From Dactylonectria macrodidyma (Eukaryota; Ascomycota; Sordariomycetes; Hypocreales; Nectriaceae): a DNA stretch of 64,000 bases. Location of the stretch: assembly GCA_020744425.1 (NCBI GenBank), contig JAGMUV010000015.1:620001-684000 (forward strand), in the 5' to 3' direction. Under the pieces are notes generated by a model. It worked only from the letters and a program-made list of their open reading frames with translations. It ran no database searches and had not been told where the DNA came from. Positions 12,198 through 24,200 of this stretch are shown piece by piece. The first letter of the stretch is position 1. Every line of letters begins with the position of its first letter. A program made the translations under genes and the position numbers.

Positions 12198-13028
12198 TGA
12201 GGCATCAGCGACACGCAACTCCGCAGCTGGTTGTGGTGATAACAACTCAGCCCACCAATACTGCCTCCAATAACTGCCACACACAGGCATTCAACGATCT
12301 ATTCACGACACTTGTTTTATTAATTTTGAGCGGTGTGGCAATAATGAACATGCTACAGAGCAGACCTGGGGGTTCAGCGGTTGAATAAATATGCAACTTT
12401 CGCTGAGAAGGGATGAACCACCATGGAGGAGCTAATACAATGTATCGACGGGGCAATTAATCACTGGATCCCGCACAACCGAGGTCGGGACGGGCTATCA
12501 TGGACACCGAAAATGCGCCTGCAGGGATTCGATCGAGCTACTGTGAACGAATCCGATGCTTCGGACAGACAGATCGCAGCGAGCCATGATGGATGTAGTG
12601 GCTGAGGTCGTGGTTGATGACGCTATTAACGCACATAGACCTACATCTTAGAGACTAATGAGGAGTTCTCAGAATATGGTATGAGGTTAGCGTGGATGGG
12701 TGGGGTCGATGGTCTCAGACCCAGAAGCGCTACAACCCTGACTTACACGGTTTTACGACAAAAGAAAATCCGAGACACTGGAGGAGAGATCGAGCTAAGG
12801 AAGCGAGTCTCTGGATCCGAGTCCGAACACCTATGTGAAGTTATGGGGCGGCAGGATGGAGGCATGGAAGAGTCCAAGCCTGCCGCGGCGGTACATAAAT
12901 ACATATGGGGATGGCTCTCAAGTGTAGATGCCTCCCTACTTACCAACGATGCAAACAACTCTCGTTTATAAGCACGATATCCTAAATCTAATTCATATCT
13001 TCATTGCTACCACTCAGGGCACTACGAA
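12198..13028. other. Intergenic, no gene recognised
   Basis: This tandem spacer between the Upc2-like gene and the oxidoreductase pseudogene contains no supported frame. It should hold the 3' UTR of the former and the promoter remnant of the latter. Confidence 0.5.
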
Positions 13029-14149
13029 ATGTCTAATTCCAACAGAGCCGCCTGCCTCACTCGCCCGGATGGTTCTCCTATTGAGGCCCTCTCGGCCCCG
13101 ATGCCCAAGCTTGGACCGAACGAGGTCGTAATCCGTGCCTATGCCGTAGCCATTAACCCCGTCGATGCTGTGAAGCAAGTCATGGGTAAAATGATGTTCG
13201 GATGACTAGAATACCCGCTTATCTTGGGATCTGATGTCGCCGGCGAAGTCATTGAGACGGGCCCTGGTGCGAGGTTCCAGAGAGGCGACAGGGTGTTCGC
13301 CATCGCTCTGGGTTGGACAAGAGAGGCAAAGGATCGCCGGAGAGCGCGTTCCAGGAGCTGGTGTTGACTCGCGATTTCCTGACGGCTAAGCTGCCAGACA
13401 ATGTCAGCTCTGCGGACGCTGCTGTTCTCCCACTTGGCGCTTCCACGGCGGCGTGCGGGCTGTTTCAAGAGGACCAACTTGCACTGGAATCTGTACCAGT
13501 CGGAAAGAAAAAGACTCATATGGGAAAGACGGTTCTCGTTTGGGGCGCTAGCACGAGTGTCGGCAACAATGCTGTCCAGCTCGCCGTTGCTGCTGGCTAC
13601 GACGTTATCGCTACAGCCTCGCCCAAGAACTGGGATGTCGTGCGCTGGCTCGGCGCTGTCGATGTCTTCGATTACAACAGTCCAAAGGCCGTGAGAAAAA
13701 TCGTTGCCGCATTTGAAGGGCGAAAGTGTGCCGGTGCCATAGCCATCGGCCAGGGCTCACAGGCAAAATGCATCGACATCGTCGCCCAGATCCCCGGCGC
13801 AACGCAGTTCGTCTCCCAGGTGTCCATCGACACACCTGGGCCATTCCCGAAGACGGCCCTTTCGAGGCTGCCATACGTTGCCAAGTTCCTATGGACCAGA
13901 TTGGCATTGCAGCTCAAGGCCTGGCGCAGCGGCGTGAAGTGCAAATTCGTCTTCGGGAGCGACATTGTTGAGTGGGATGCGGAGGAGGGCATGGTGTTTC
14001 GGTTCTTGGAAGATGCGCTGCAGAAGGCGCAGTATGTGACGGCTCCTGAGCCTATGGTTATTGGAAATGGGTTAGACAAGATTCAGCAAGGGTTGGACAC
14101 AATTATGGGGGGAGTGTCAGGCAAGAAGGTTGTGGTGACTTTGGATTAG
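13029..14149 (+). pseudogene. Zinc-less MDR (enoyl reductase/quinone oxidoreductase-like) pseudogene
   Basis: The sequence runs along almost the whole length of a medium-chain dehydrogenase/reductase: N-terminal GroES-like part (LGPNEVVIRAYAVAINPVD, ILGSDVAGEV), the Rossmann segment (TVLVWGASTSVGNNAVQLA) and the C-terminal GKKVVVTLD. Two lesions break it. A TGA at 13203-13205 stands where the family usually has Trp (FGW before EYP), and one base is missing near 13309-13314, where GLDKRGKG continues in another frame. A 24-nt removal around the TGA would be far below intron size. The downstream frame from 13313 alone lacks the N-terminal domain. The TGG-to-TGA change is not in the CpA context preferred by RIP. 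An assembly error cannot be excluded. Confidence 0.8.
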
Positions 14150-14347
14150 ATGGTAATGTAATTTGTAGTAATGGTACAAACTGGACTTGGGAATTGTACT
14201 CGGGCTCAGCAATCGTCACTTGAAAGCGAAGCGGAACAGATGATATTCTATGGGATACAACCCGAGGAAATTTGATCAATTGACATGGTCTCCCTAGGAC
14301 CTTTTTCCAGACGCCCCAACTCCAAGTCCGCAATGCCAACCGCCCTT

Positions 14348-15345
14348 TTATTGCTTTATCCTCTTTGCCTCGTCGTCGCCGTCCTCGTCCCGGCTGCGCT
14401 TCAGGCCCTTCATCTTGCGCAGCTGCAGCTCGCTCAGGTCCTGCTTGCCCAGGTGCACACGACCGATCTTGTCGCCCATGGAGTCGGTGGTGATGTTCTT
14501 CTTGGGGCGCTCCTCCAGGCCGCGGGCCTTCTTCAGGGCCTCCTTGAGCATGGTCTCGTCGGCCTCGCGGACACGGCCGATACGGAAGTCCATGCGGGGG
14601 CCAATCTCCTCGACCTCGACGCGGGGCAGGCGCTGGCCGCTGCGCTTGGTGTGGTTGAGGTAGACACGCAGGTGGATGGCGGGCTTGGCGTCGCCGTCGC
14701 CGGTGCTGTCCTCGGCGCTGACGGACACGATGTACTGCAAGCCCTCGACGTCGATCTTGTCGGCGGGCTCGCCCTTGAAGAAGTCGATGAGCATGCCCTT
14801 GGCGAGGGTGAACTCGTTGGCGACGGGGCTCTCAAAGGCGGTGCCGGCGAAGAGCAGCATGGGCCGCAGCCCCACAGCGAACTTCTTGGTCTTGAACTGT
14901 GCGATGGTGCGGAAGCTCTCTGGGTCGAGGCCGAGCTCGAGCATGTCGAGCACCTTGTAGCCAAAGGTGCGCACGAAGGTGAGCGTGTGGGGCCGCTTCT
15001 TCTGGCTGCTGCCGAAGACGAGGAGGCTGGCGTCGTTCTTCTCGGAGAAGAACTCAAGCGACGAGGCGTCGTCGAAGGGGTGAATGGGGTTCTTCTTGGT
15101 GAACTTCTTGGCCAGCGGCTGGCGCATCTGGTGCAGGTCGTTGAGGGCGTCCTGCACTACCTGCGAGCACGACGTGCCGCGCAGGAACAGGCACGTCTTG
15201 GGGTTCTCGATGGCTTTGGCCTCACGCTTCTCGAGCGCCCGCTTGGAGCGGGCGTTGCGGGGTTTTCTAATGAGTGTTAGCATGCGTGATTGAGATTGGG
15301 GCGCTGAGGCATTGAATTGGGCGGTGCGTACACTTGACGGAGCAT
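14348..15345 (-). CDS. RPF2: Ribosome production factor 2 (Brix domain)
   Basis: Rpf2 works with Rrs1 to bring the 5S RNP into pre-60S particles in the nucleolus. A 14-nt first exon (15332-15345, encoding MLRQ plus two bases) joins through a 65-nt intron (GTACGC donor, GCTAAC branch, TTAG acceptor) to 14348-15266, giving 310 aa that begin MLRQVKPRNARSKRALEKR, as the family does. Reading from the in-frame ATG inside the intron would give a non-conserved N-terminus. The Brix domain spans about residues 28-230 (KTCLFLRGTSCSQ, LVFGSSQKKRPHTLTF, IGPRMDFRIGR). The C-terminal tail is Lys/Arg-rich. It is divergent from PEX5. Confidence 0.93.
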
Positions 15346-15844
15346 GATTTGTGTGGTCTTGTTTGGTGGTGACTGGCCGTTCTGGAGAAGCTTCGCTGAG
15401 TGAAGGCTGGATGCAGCCTTCGAGGCGGAAGAAAAAAAAAACCTTATCGATAAAGCCCGCCTCTTGCTGCCGTCTCACCTTTGATCACCTTCCTCACCTT
15501 GTTTCTTTTACCTCGCCGCTTGTCCCTTCTCGGTCAAATGTCGGTGAAAGAACGGTCTTGGGAATCTCTGATGTACCCCGCAGTCACGTGGGTACTCCGT
15601 TTCGCGGAAGCGAGTCAACCAACCGGCCGGTCTGCCTCGGCATTTCCCCGCCGAGCATGGACGACACACCGAAGCGCCTCGACCGTTCCGAACCCAGTGG
15701 CGATCCTCCCATTTCCATCCACTTCTCTATCAATCACAATTCGGACTCCGTGGATATCAATCTACTGAACATTGACTATCTCTTCAACCCTCACCGTCGC
15801 ATAGAATCAACCGGATCGACCGCTTCCGCCTCCCAATCACCATC
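15346..15844. promoter_or_regulatory. Shared divergent promoter region of RPF2 and PEX5
   Basis: Only 499 bases separate the two start codons, which point away from each other. A short A run occurs at 15431-15440. No specific operator could be assigned by eye. Confidence 0.6.
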
Positions 15845-17840
15845 ATGTCGTTCTTGAGCGGTGGCGCAGAGTGCTCGACGTCCGCGAACCCCCTCAGCCA
15901 ACTGCACAAGCACGTTCAGGATGACAAGACCCTACAGCGTGACCGGCTCGTTGGCCGAGGGCCCGGAGGGCAGTTGAACGGGTTCCGAAGCCAGAGTGCC
16001 AACGCCCCTCAAGACGAGGTACCGACGGTCAGACAAGGGCAGATTTGGTGCATTACTAATGCGGTCGTGATACTCTCAGATGATGAACGGCTTCCTCAAC
16101 AGCGGTCCCAGTCTGCAGCAAGATTTCCCCATGCAACCTGGCCACATCGGGCCACTCCATCCCGCACAGGAAGCCCAAATGCGGGCCAGCTCTGCATCGC
16201 CGACGTGGGCTCATGACTTCAATGGCCAACCTGCCATGGAGTCGGCGTTCAAGCCCCCGGGTGCACAATTTAGCACGGATGAGTTCTCTCGATTCCAGCA
16301 GCTCAACAGCCCAGCCAGCTCGTCACTATCAACCCCAATGCAGTCGAGCATGCCGAGCCAGATGGCCCAGCACCGGCCAATGATGGGTGTCGGTATGATG
16401 AACCAGCGAATGGGGTTCGGCCAACCGATGTTCCAGCCCATGTACCAGAACCAACAACCCATGCAGCAGCAACAGCCTGAGGGTAAGGGTAAGGGCCGAC
16501 TGGTCGAGCTCGACGAACACAAGTGGGAGGAGCAGTTCGCCCAGATGGAGCTGCAAGACGAAGGCAAAGGGAAGCAGAAGGAGGCCGAGGCGACGGCTGC
16601 AGAGCGCGAGCTGAACGAGATGGATCAGGCTTTGCACTCTGAAACTAATGAGTTCGGTGACTTTGAATCTATCTGGAAAGGAGTCCAAGCTGAGAAGGAG
16701 GCATCTAGATCCATGGTCAACGAAGAGCTGTTCGACCAATTCGATACCGAGTGGAGCAACAACCTCATGCCCGACTTCGAAGGCATGGGTGACTGGGGCC
16801 GCCTCGGCGACCCGACCGTCGAGAACTACCTCTTCGAAGAGGACAACCTTTTCCGAGACGAGAAGAACGCATTCGAAGAGGGCGTGCGCATCATGAAGGA
16901 GGGCGGCAATCTCTCGCTGGCAGCCCTCGCCTTTGAGTCGGCCGTGCAAAAGGCACCGGATCATGTGGAGGCGTGGGTATACCTGGGAACAGCACAGGCA
17001 CAGAATGAGAAGGAGACGGCCGCGATCCGGGCGCTGGAGCAGGCATTAAAGTTGGATCCTAACAACCTCGCGGCTCTGATGGGGTTGGCTGTCTCGTACA
17101 CCAACGAGGGCTACGACAGCACGGCATACCGTACCTTGGAGAGGTGGTTGTCGGTAAAGTATCCCAACATCCTGAACCCCAAGGACCTCCACCCGCCGGC
17201 CGAGATGGGCTTCACAGACCGCCAGCAGCTTCACGACAAGGTCACGAACCTGTTTATCAAGGCGGCCCAGATGAGCCCCGACGGCGAGCACATGGACCCT
17301 GACGTCCAGGTCGGCCTGGGTGTCCTATTCTACGGTGCCGAGGACTACGACAAGGCGGTGGACTGCTTCCAGTCGGCGCTCCACTCGTCAGAGATGGGAA
17401 CGTCTAACCAGCAAGAGCAACTGCACCTCCTCTGGAACCGACTGGGCGCCACGCTGGCCAACAGTGGCCGGTCTGAGGAGGCCATCGCGGCGTACCAAGA
17501 GGCGCTCGCCATGGCACCCAACTTTGTTCGCGCACGGTACAACCTGGGCGTGAGCTGCATCAACATCAACTGTCAACAGGAAGCGGCGTGCCATTTCCTA
17601 GCTGCGCTAGAGATGCACAAGGCCATTGAGAACTCGGGCCGCAGCAAGGCGTACGAGATTCTCGGCGACAACGCCGGCGACTTCGACGAGACGCTGGAGC
17701 GCATGTCTGCCCAGAACCGCAGCAGCACCCTCTACGATACCCTGCGCCGCGTCTTCACTCAGATGGGCCGCCGCGACCTGGCCGAGAAGACGGTCGCCGG
17801 CGTGGACCCTTCCGTTTTCCGACCCGAGTTTGAGTTCTAA
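15845..17840 (+). CDS. PEX5: Peroxisomal targeting signal 1 receptor
   Basis: Pex5 binds cargo ending in SKL-type PTS1 signals in the cytosol and docks on Pex13/Pex14 at the peroxisome. Exons 15845-16018 and 16080-17840 (61-nt intron, ACTAAT branch) encode 644 aa. The N-terminus MSFLSGGAEC carries the conserved cysteine (residue 10) that is monoubiquitinated for receptor recycling. WxxxF-type docking motifs include WAHDF (near residue 101) and WEEQF, and a Met/Gln-rich stretch lies between. The C-terminal half holds the TPR repeats (AWVYLGTAQAQNEKE, LDPNNLAALMGLAVSY, LWNRLGATLANSGRSEEAI, RARYNLGVSCIN), with the cargo-binding Asn residues in context. Length fits the family. Confidence 0.96.
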
Positions 17841-19048
17841 AATAAGACGTAGTGGGAATTGGAAGGGGGACGTGACATGAATATACGTCATTATGCGTTG
17901 TTGCGGACATGGGTTTTTGCGAAGGCTTCGATTGAAGATATTAAGGGGGTATTGGATAGGATGGGACATTATTGCGCGACTTGTCATGAGGAAATGATGG
18001 GAAAAAGAATGTTGGGGAGTCGACACACCACAACGGCTCGCTCAACGGCTTTGCGTGGAGGGCACCCTAAGACTGTCTACATGCTCCCGCTCAATTCATA
18101 TAATGGTGCACGATGGTCAATGCTGCGCCCCGTCTCTTTGTCAAGTAATGGCAGTGTGTATGTAGTCTGTTCTGATTCTCCGTGTAAAGGGTTTTCGAGT
18201 ATTTCCAGCAACTCCTCTTCGCAATGAGGCTAGGTAGCATCTCGACCTGACCATTCTGATATGAACATGATATGGCCTGGACCTGTATCCACCCAAACTA
18301 CCAGCGAAGGCATCGCTGGGGAGCCTAGACCTTGGGCTTGGGTCTAGACTTGAGCCTCATTCTCTCAATCGATATGGGTCGTCACGACAGGAGACTAAGC
18401 CAGGCACCGGTTGCCAACGACGGGCGTCAGTGAGAATGACGATGGCGTCACGGCTAGTCCATAGACTGATGCATCGAGCTATTCAAACCTTCCTTCGTTT
18501 TACCTGTCCCAGCTAGTTGTTTCCCCCAGCCCGCTTGTTCTGCCTGTCTATTCCGTGGGTACTCATCTGATTGTCTAACCCCTCACTGGTCTGTTCCCTC
18601 GTCTACTTCGTCTCGCCCACTCGTTCGTCTGATCGACTCAGCCATGTGTCTCCCCATGACGCATTCTGGCCGAGACTGACGGACGATCTTGTCTCCCTCG
18701 TGCAAGCCGCGTTTTCTCTCTGCGACACCTAGCGCCTCCCCATAGGGTGGGATGCGTGCCGCAGGCAAACGCCTCGTCTGGCGGCAAGAAGCAAAGCCGC
18801 CAGTCTCAGCCAAAAATGTGCCCCACGTATTGTGTCTACCCAAAGACTCCAGGGCTGTGGCAAGTGGAAGATGCCGCGATCCTCTCACAGCAGGACTCCC
18901 AACGCCCCAACGTGTGGACGGGAACGACATGACACGCACTGTACTTGATGTCAACCGCACCAACTACCGGGTGTCTTTTCCCTCCAACCCGTCCGCTACG
19001 ACCCGCGCCATCGAAAACTGCATGTCTCGCAGAAAAGATGCCCCTCCC

Positions 19049-19076
19049 TTGCCCGTTGCCCGTTGCCCGTTGCCCG
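19049..19076. repeat. 7-bp tandem repeat (TTGCCCG)x4
   Basis: Four perfect copies lie in non-coding DNA. It is too short to imply a function. Confidence 0.85.
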
Positions 19077-21253
19077 TGCGCGATACACGAGGGACGCTAC
19101 CGAAAGATCAGCGATGTAGGTACAGTACATACTGTATGATGTCTATGTACTGACTGATACACGGCGGAACAGCGTAGGCGTGGTGCCAACAGAAAGAGGG
19201 CCCGTGGGCTGCTAAATCTATTCTCGTGGGGGTGCCGCTAGAGCATCAAAAGACGGAAAGGGACAACGTGGGAGAGACGGGAAAAAGAAATGAGGCGGAA
19301 CACCAAAAACGCAAGAGACCGGGAAGGGGCAAATAGAGTGGAATCTCAAGACTCTCAGTGGCTAACTTGGCCAAGGTGGATTACTGATCGTGCGCAGCAC
19401 CAGGTCTCAGGTACTGGGCGCTTGTGATTGGGGCTTTGTGAGATGCCCCCTCGAATGAACCTTTTGGAGGAGACTTGGAGCCCTCTGGATGGATCCAGTT
19501 GCCAGCCTCAACATGGGATGGGATGGAGGCGTTTACTATCTGACGCCTCGTTGGCGTGGCAGAGACTGGTGCTATTGGTGAATCCTAGTGCCATGCTGCT
19601 CTATGGTCTCGGCTCCAACTCTGCGTGTTTGAGGGAGGAGCAAGCATCATATCATCACATCATCATATGCTCGACAAGCCCGCTGGAAGAAACGCCATCG
19701 GCTTCAACCAACGCGGTGACGGGACGATGCTAAACCCGCAAAAATGCATGCAGAGCTGAACCGTCTCGAAGAGGAAATCCTTTGCGCAATTGTAGATCGT
19801 CTACCGCCCACGCCCAGGTCCTCGGGCCGGCCTACGTAACATGATCGACGGCCAGAGCTGTCAAGGGCCAAGAGCCATTGGATTGGCAAAACGCAGCGCG
19901 GGGATCGCGAGGGAGGTGGGGAGGGAAACTTGGCAAAAGGCGATTTCGCCATACCTTGAGACAACCCAGACGCCACGGGGGGTTGGGTTGCGGAGACCTT
20001 TTTCTTCGTCCATGATAAACTGACAAGGCGGGATAAGCGTAAAAGGGTGCGGTTGTGTTTTGATAAAGTTGACCCTGCTTCGTTCCCCCCATCCCATCTT
20101 GATCGGTGTGGAGAACCGAGGCGGAGCTACCAGTAGCGGAGGGCGTTTGGCTAGCAGGCTTGGATGGGGAGAGGGGGCTGGATCGAGGAGTCGGGCATCG
20201 GGCTTGCAAGGATAATGTCAAAGCCCTCCCAGATATTCTGGGGTATGTGTGATTGGTGTTGAGACGATGCCATCGCCAACCACCGGGTTAGTCCTTGCCC
20301 GTGTTTGCTCTGGAGGATCGTGGATGAAGCACCACACCCAAATCGGGGCTGGTGCTGGTCTCCATGAGTGTCCGTTTCTCACGGCCTTTTCCTTTTGGGA
20401 ATCTGTCAAGCTCGTCTCCGTGGATGCTTCGGGAAAGATGGTGGTTGTCTCTCCCTCTCTGGGTCGCTATGCTTGACTGTCTCTCTGTCCCGTCCGACTT
20501 GGCTTGCGACCATACCGTCAATCACAAATGAGACATGCAGACCGACGTCAATTTGCATCACCTTTCGTCCCGTGATGGAAAAGAAAACTCAACCCCCCCA
20601 GAACGGCCCGTCGCCGCAATCACATCACCTCTTCTCTCCTCCAAACGAAACGAGATAAGAGGGCAATGGCTGGGCTTGGCGTGTTGGTGAGACAAACATG
20701 CTGTCCGCCGTTGAAGCCTCGAGGACAAGTCGCCTGCGCCTCCTGCCCCTGATTACGAACTGTAAACCACATGAGCAGAGGAGTCGTCTCGTCTTTACCG
20801 ACATGTCGTCTTTTTTGGGGGAGACCCGTCCGTCGTCTGCATGCTGCACGCCTCGTACGTACTGCAGTACCAGTTGGAGAGTGTCCGAAGAATGCACCGT
20901 CCGTCCGCAAGCCCTGCCGCTCTGTGGTAGCACAGGATCTACATGCGATTTGTACTGGTTGGACTAGAATCCGTCTTAGATGCGGATGACGGAACACGGC
21001 ATTGATGCTGAGATTCGTGTAATGCTGTACCTGGTTGAGGCTCCCCGAATATTTTCGGGGTCCTTTTCTCGGCGGGAGCCTCGGTGTCAAATCCAACAGA
21101 TCTCACATCTCACCTTTCACCTCTCGCCTCTGGTTCAAGTCACCCAAGCAGGCCATCGGGACCGGCATCGCGCTGATCGGTCCGCACTCGGATCGTGCTC
21201 CGTCTCCGTGTAAGCTAGCACAATGAGAGACTCGAGGCCGTGACCTAGAACCG

Positions 21254-21267
21254 CACACACACACACA
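21254..21267. repeat. (CA)7 microsatellite
   Basis: A short perfect CA run lies in the gene-free stretch. Confidence 0.85.
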
Positions 21268-24200
21268 ACCCACCTACCCACTGTCCATACAGACTTACAT
21301 GCTTGCCCCACGACTTTCCACATTACGGCAACGTCGCGGATGTAAGACATCCCGAGCCTCCCTATTCGCGGCTTTTCCAACCTGCTGCAGTCCCAGCTGG
21401 CACCGTGCACGACATTTGGGAACTAACGGTGCGCACTTGCAGCGGGCACTTGGGACGAAGAGGGACAAGTAGAGTTTGTTGGCGCCGTGGAGCCATGTCT
21501 CCGTGGTGGACATTGATGCCACTGGAAGAGTATGGCTCGCTTGAACCCGAACGCCTCGTCATGTGGCAAACCACTTGCTGGGAATGGCCGTTTCCAACGC
21601 GACAGAGGTTGAATTCTCATCAGTTCGAACGAGGCTTGGGGCTACTGTACGCTCTGGTGACGGCGGGTTGGGTTTTCATGCGGTCCTTGGCAGCGAACCA
21701 ATCGTTGTGGTCTGGTCCTGGAGAGGGTGTGGTACACAGAGGGACTAACGAGCTGTGACGAAGGAGAGCCCAAGTGTCCCAAAACGACACTTCTGAGTGG
21801 ATTCGTGCCACGACGGGAAAGGTCTAGAGCGGCTCGATTCCATAGTCGGGAGACACCATTGTTGACTTCTAAAATGGGAGAGGACGAGCGGGGAAAGAAG
21901 CCACTCGCGAGTGATACCAGTCACACGCATATTGACGGTCAAATATCGGTCGACTGCCCAGCGATACAGCACTAGCCGAAATCGATCCATGCGGTATGAC
22001 GACAGGGCTGTCGTACAACTTTGCCATGCTGCAATGCCGTATCGAGGACAAGGCGGCCGACGTTGAGACTAAACACCTGCATGACCTAGATCCAGCACAA
22101 TTGTTGGATAGATGAACGGTGAGCTGAACGCGGTGTATCGAGGGTAGGATGTAGAAGGCGTCGTGCTGGAGGTACATTTTAGGTTTTAGGCCCGTGCCCT
22201 CTATACCGACACTTGGTAGTAGATTAGGTATTGAGTTGAGGGATCAAACTCCAGTGCTCGCTTTCCACATGCCGACTCAACGATCAGTTGACCTGAGAAT
22301 TGGCCGGCCGCGTTTGAGACTGCAGCAGAGCTCCACCAACCTAGCACAGAGCCGTGGGAAAAGAAACGACCCAAAAGGAAAGAGCCAAGTGTTGGTGGGA
22401 CGTGGATCAGGATCGCGCTTGTCATCGGAATGCCACTATGAACATCCCGCCTCGCACTAGTTGTGATGAACTCCCAGTGGCTTGGAGTGACGCGTCGATT
22501 CATACGCTTTTGGGGTGTGGGGCCAAGGCGACAACCCCAGATAGGGAGCGTTTTGTCATGATAGGAATTGTGACAAGTCGGATTTTGAGAAGCCCGTGGC
22601 GTTGAGTCGGGAATGGCTGTTCAGCTCGAGCGGGAGCCAACCTTTTATGAGTGCATTTGAGGTAGGGACATTATGTATGATGTGATGTCGATTACATCAC
22701 CTGCAGCTCAGCAAAACCAATCAGTTCAGCTCCCAGGAGGACCAACCGCAAGCTGAAACCAAGGTGATGGAATGCTCGAAGGGCAATGGAGGCCACAATG
22801 AGCAGCAGCCGTTCTGCTGGCCTCGACCAAGCCTATCTAGCTCTCGTAGAAGTCGATCAAGCAACTGCACCGCTAAACTACTTGTACGTAGTTGATGAAG
22901 ACCATCACCACAGCCAACAACACTCAGCACTAGTAAACTGCCGAGCCCCTCTTGAGGCAGATGAAGAGAAATCGGATTGTGAATACTGCCGTGATTCAAC
23001 TTTCAGGCTGACTCTTTCACTTGTCTGATCTAGATCTTCCTGCATTGGTTCTCGTTAGTTCTCATAGCTAGCACATGTGACATGCATGGGGCTTACGGTT
23101 CCCATGGAGCGGAGGGAATTGGTGTGTACTACGGAGAGAGTAAAGAAGAGGATCAGAAGTTTTCCCGGATAGAGAGTGACACCAGCTCCGACACACGGAC
23201 GATTCGGCTAGAGATGTCTTCGTAGGAGGCTGACATGATCCAGCTCGTTCGACTCATTGGTTCGCGGGGTGAGACCTGGGCTAGGGTTGAAGGGTGGGAA
23301 GAAGTAAAGTGAATGACCAAGTGGCTTGCACTGTGGGTAGAGGGATATGAGAGTGAGACCCAACCGCGATCGAGACAGGTCTGTAATAATGGCTGGCGAG
23401 AAGCCGTCACGGGGCCGTGTGGATCAGTTCGTGAGATGAAGTTCGACATCTCGAGAAATGATATGACTGATATGGGCCTATGTGGCCTTCGGCGAGGGTT
23501 TGGGCTAACTAGGAGCCAAAATCAAATCGATCAATTTTGCTCAGCTACACCGGGCTGAAGCTGAGGACGTCACGCCTGGTTGCACAGGGTTGCGCGATGC
23601 GTGTAATAGCGGTGATATGGGCCTTGGCGCCCATCCGGGATCTCAGTGGCGCTCGGCCGGGTAATCACTGGTCATAATTCCTCGGCACGCGTGTTCACTG
23701 CATTGTTGCCCTTTGTATTTTGGAATTGTGGTCCATCGTTGTGAGTGTGACGGTAGTTGTGCACTGTGCCGCATATACCGTCTCCCTGTCTTATCGTCTC
23801 TATCGCATGTCCAGGGATACTGGACTTGCTGGAGGAAGAGATGAACTGGGTAAAGCACTGAAAGGACCTGACCAGCATCAGAATACCACGTGGATGCCAT
23901 CCTTTCTCCACTTTAGACACGCAGGCGTGGAGACAGGAAGCAACCGAGTTTGGGAGGGTCCGGAGCGGGCACCGAAAGTCTACGCATGGTACATAGAACT
24001 CTTGAACACACGCCATCCGATCTGGCTTTGGATCTGCGGTGTGGCTGGCTAGGCTTTCAAGGCGACGGCGGGCTTGGTTGCGGCGTCGTGTCTGAAAATG
24101 CCTCCTTGCTTCCCACCTGCCCGGGCCGGAAACGGTACTTTTTCTCGCAAGTTTCGGCGGTTAAGATCGACGGGATAGATTCCCCGGCGGTGTTAGTATC

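Noticed and set aside
13181..13206. Possible 24-nt intron that would remove the in-frame TGA of the MDR gene
   Set aside because: It is too short for a spliceosomal intron and would delete conserved residues; the downstream frameshift would remain.
14285..15280. 331-codon plus-strand frame, Leu/Gly/Val-rich
   Set aside because: It is the antisense shadow of RPF2; the minus-strand frame carries the conserved Brix domain.
23720..24052. Plus-strand frame starting with a hydrophobic stretch (MELWSIVVSVTVVVHCAAYT)
   Set aside because: It resembles a signal anchor, but the remainder has no conserved pattern and no start context or splice support.
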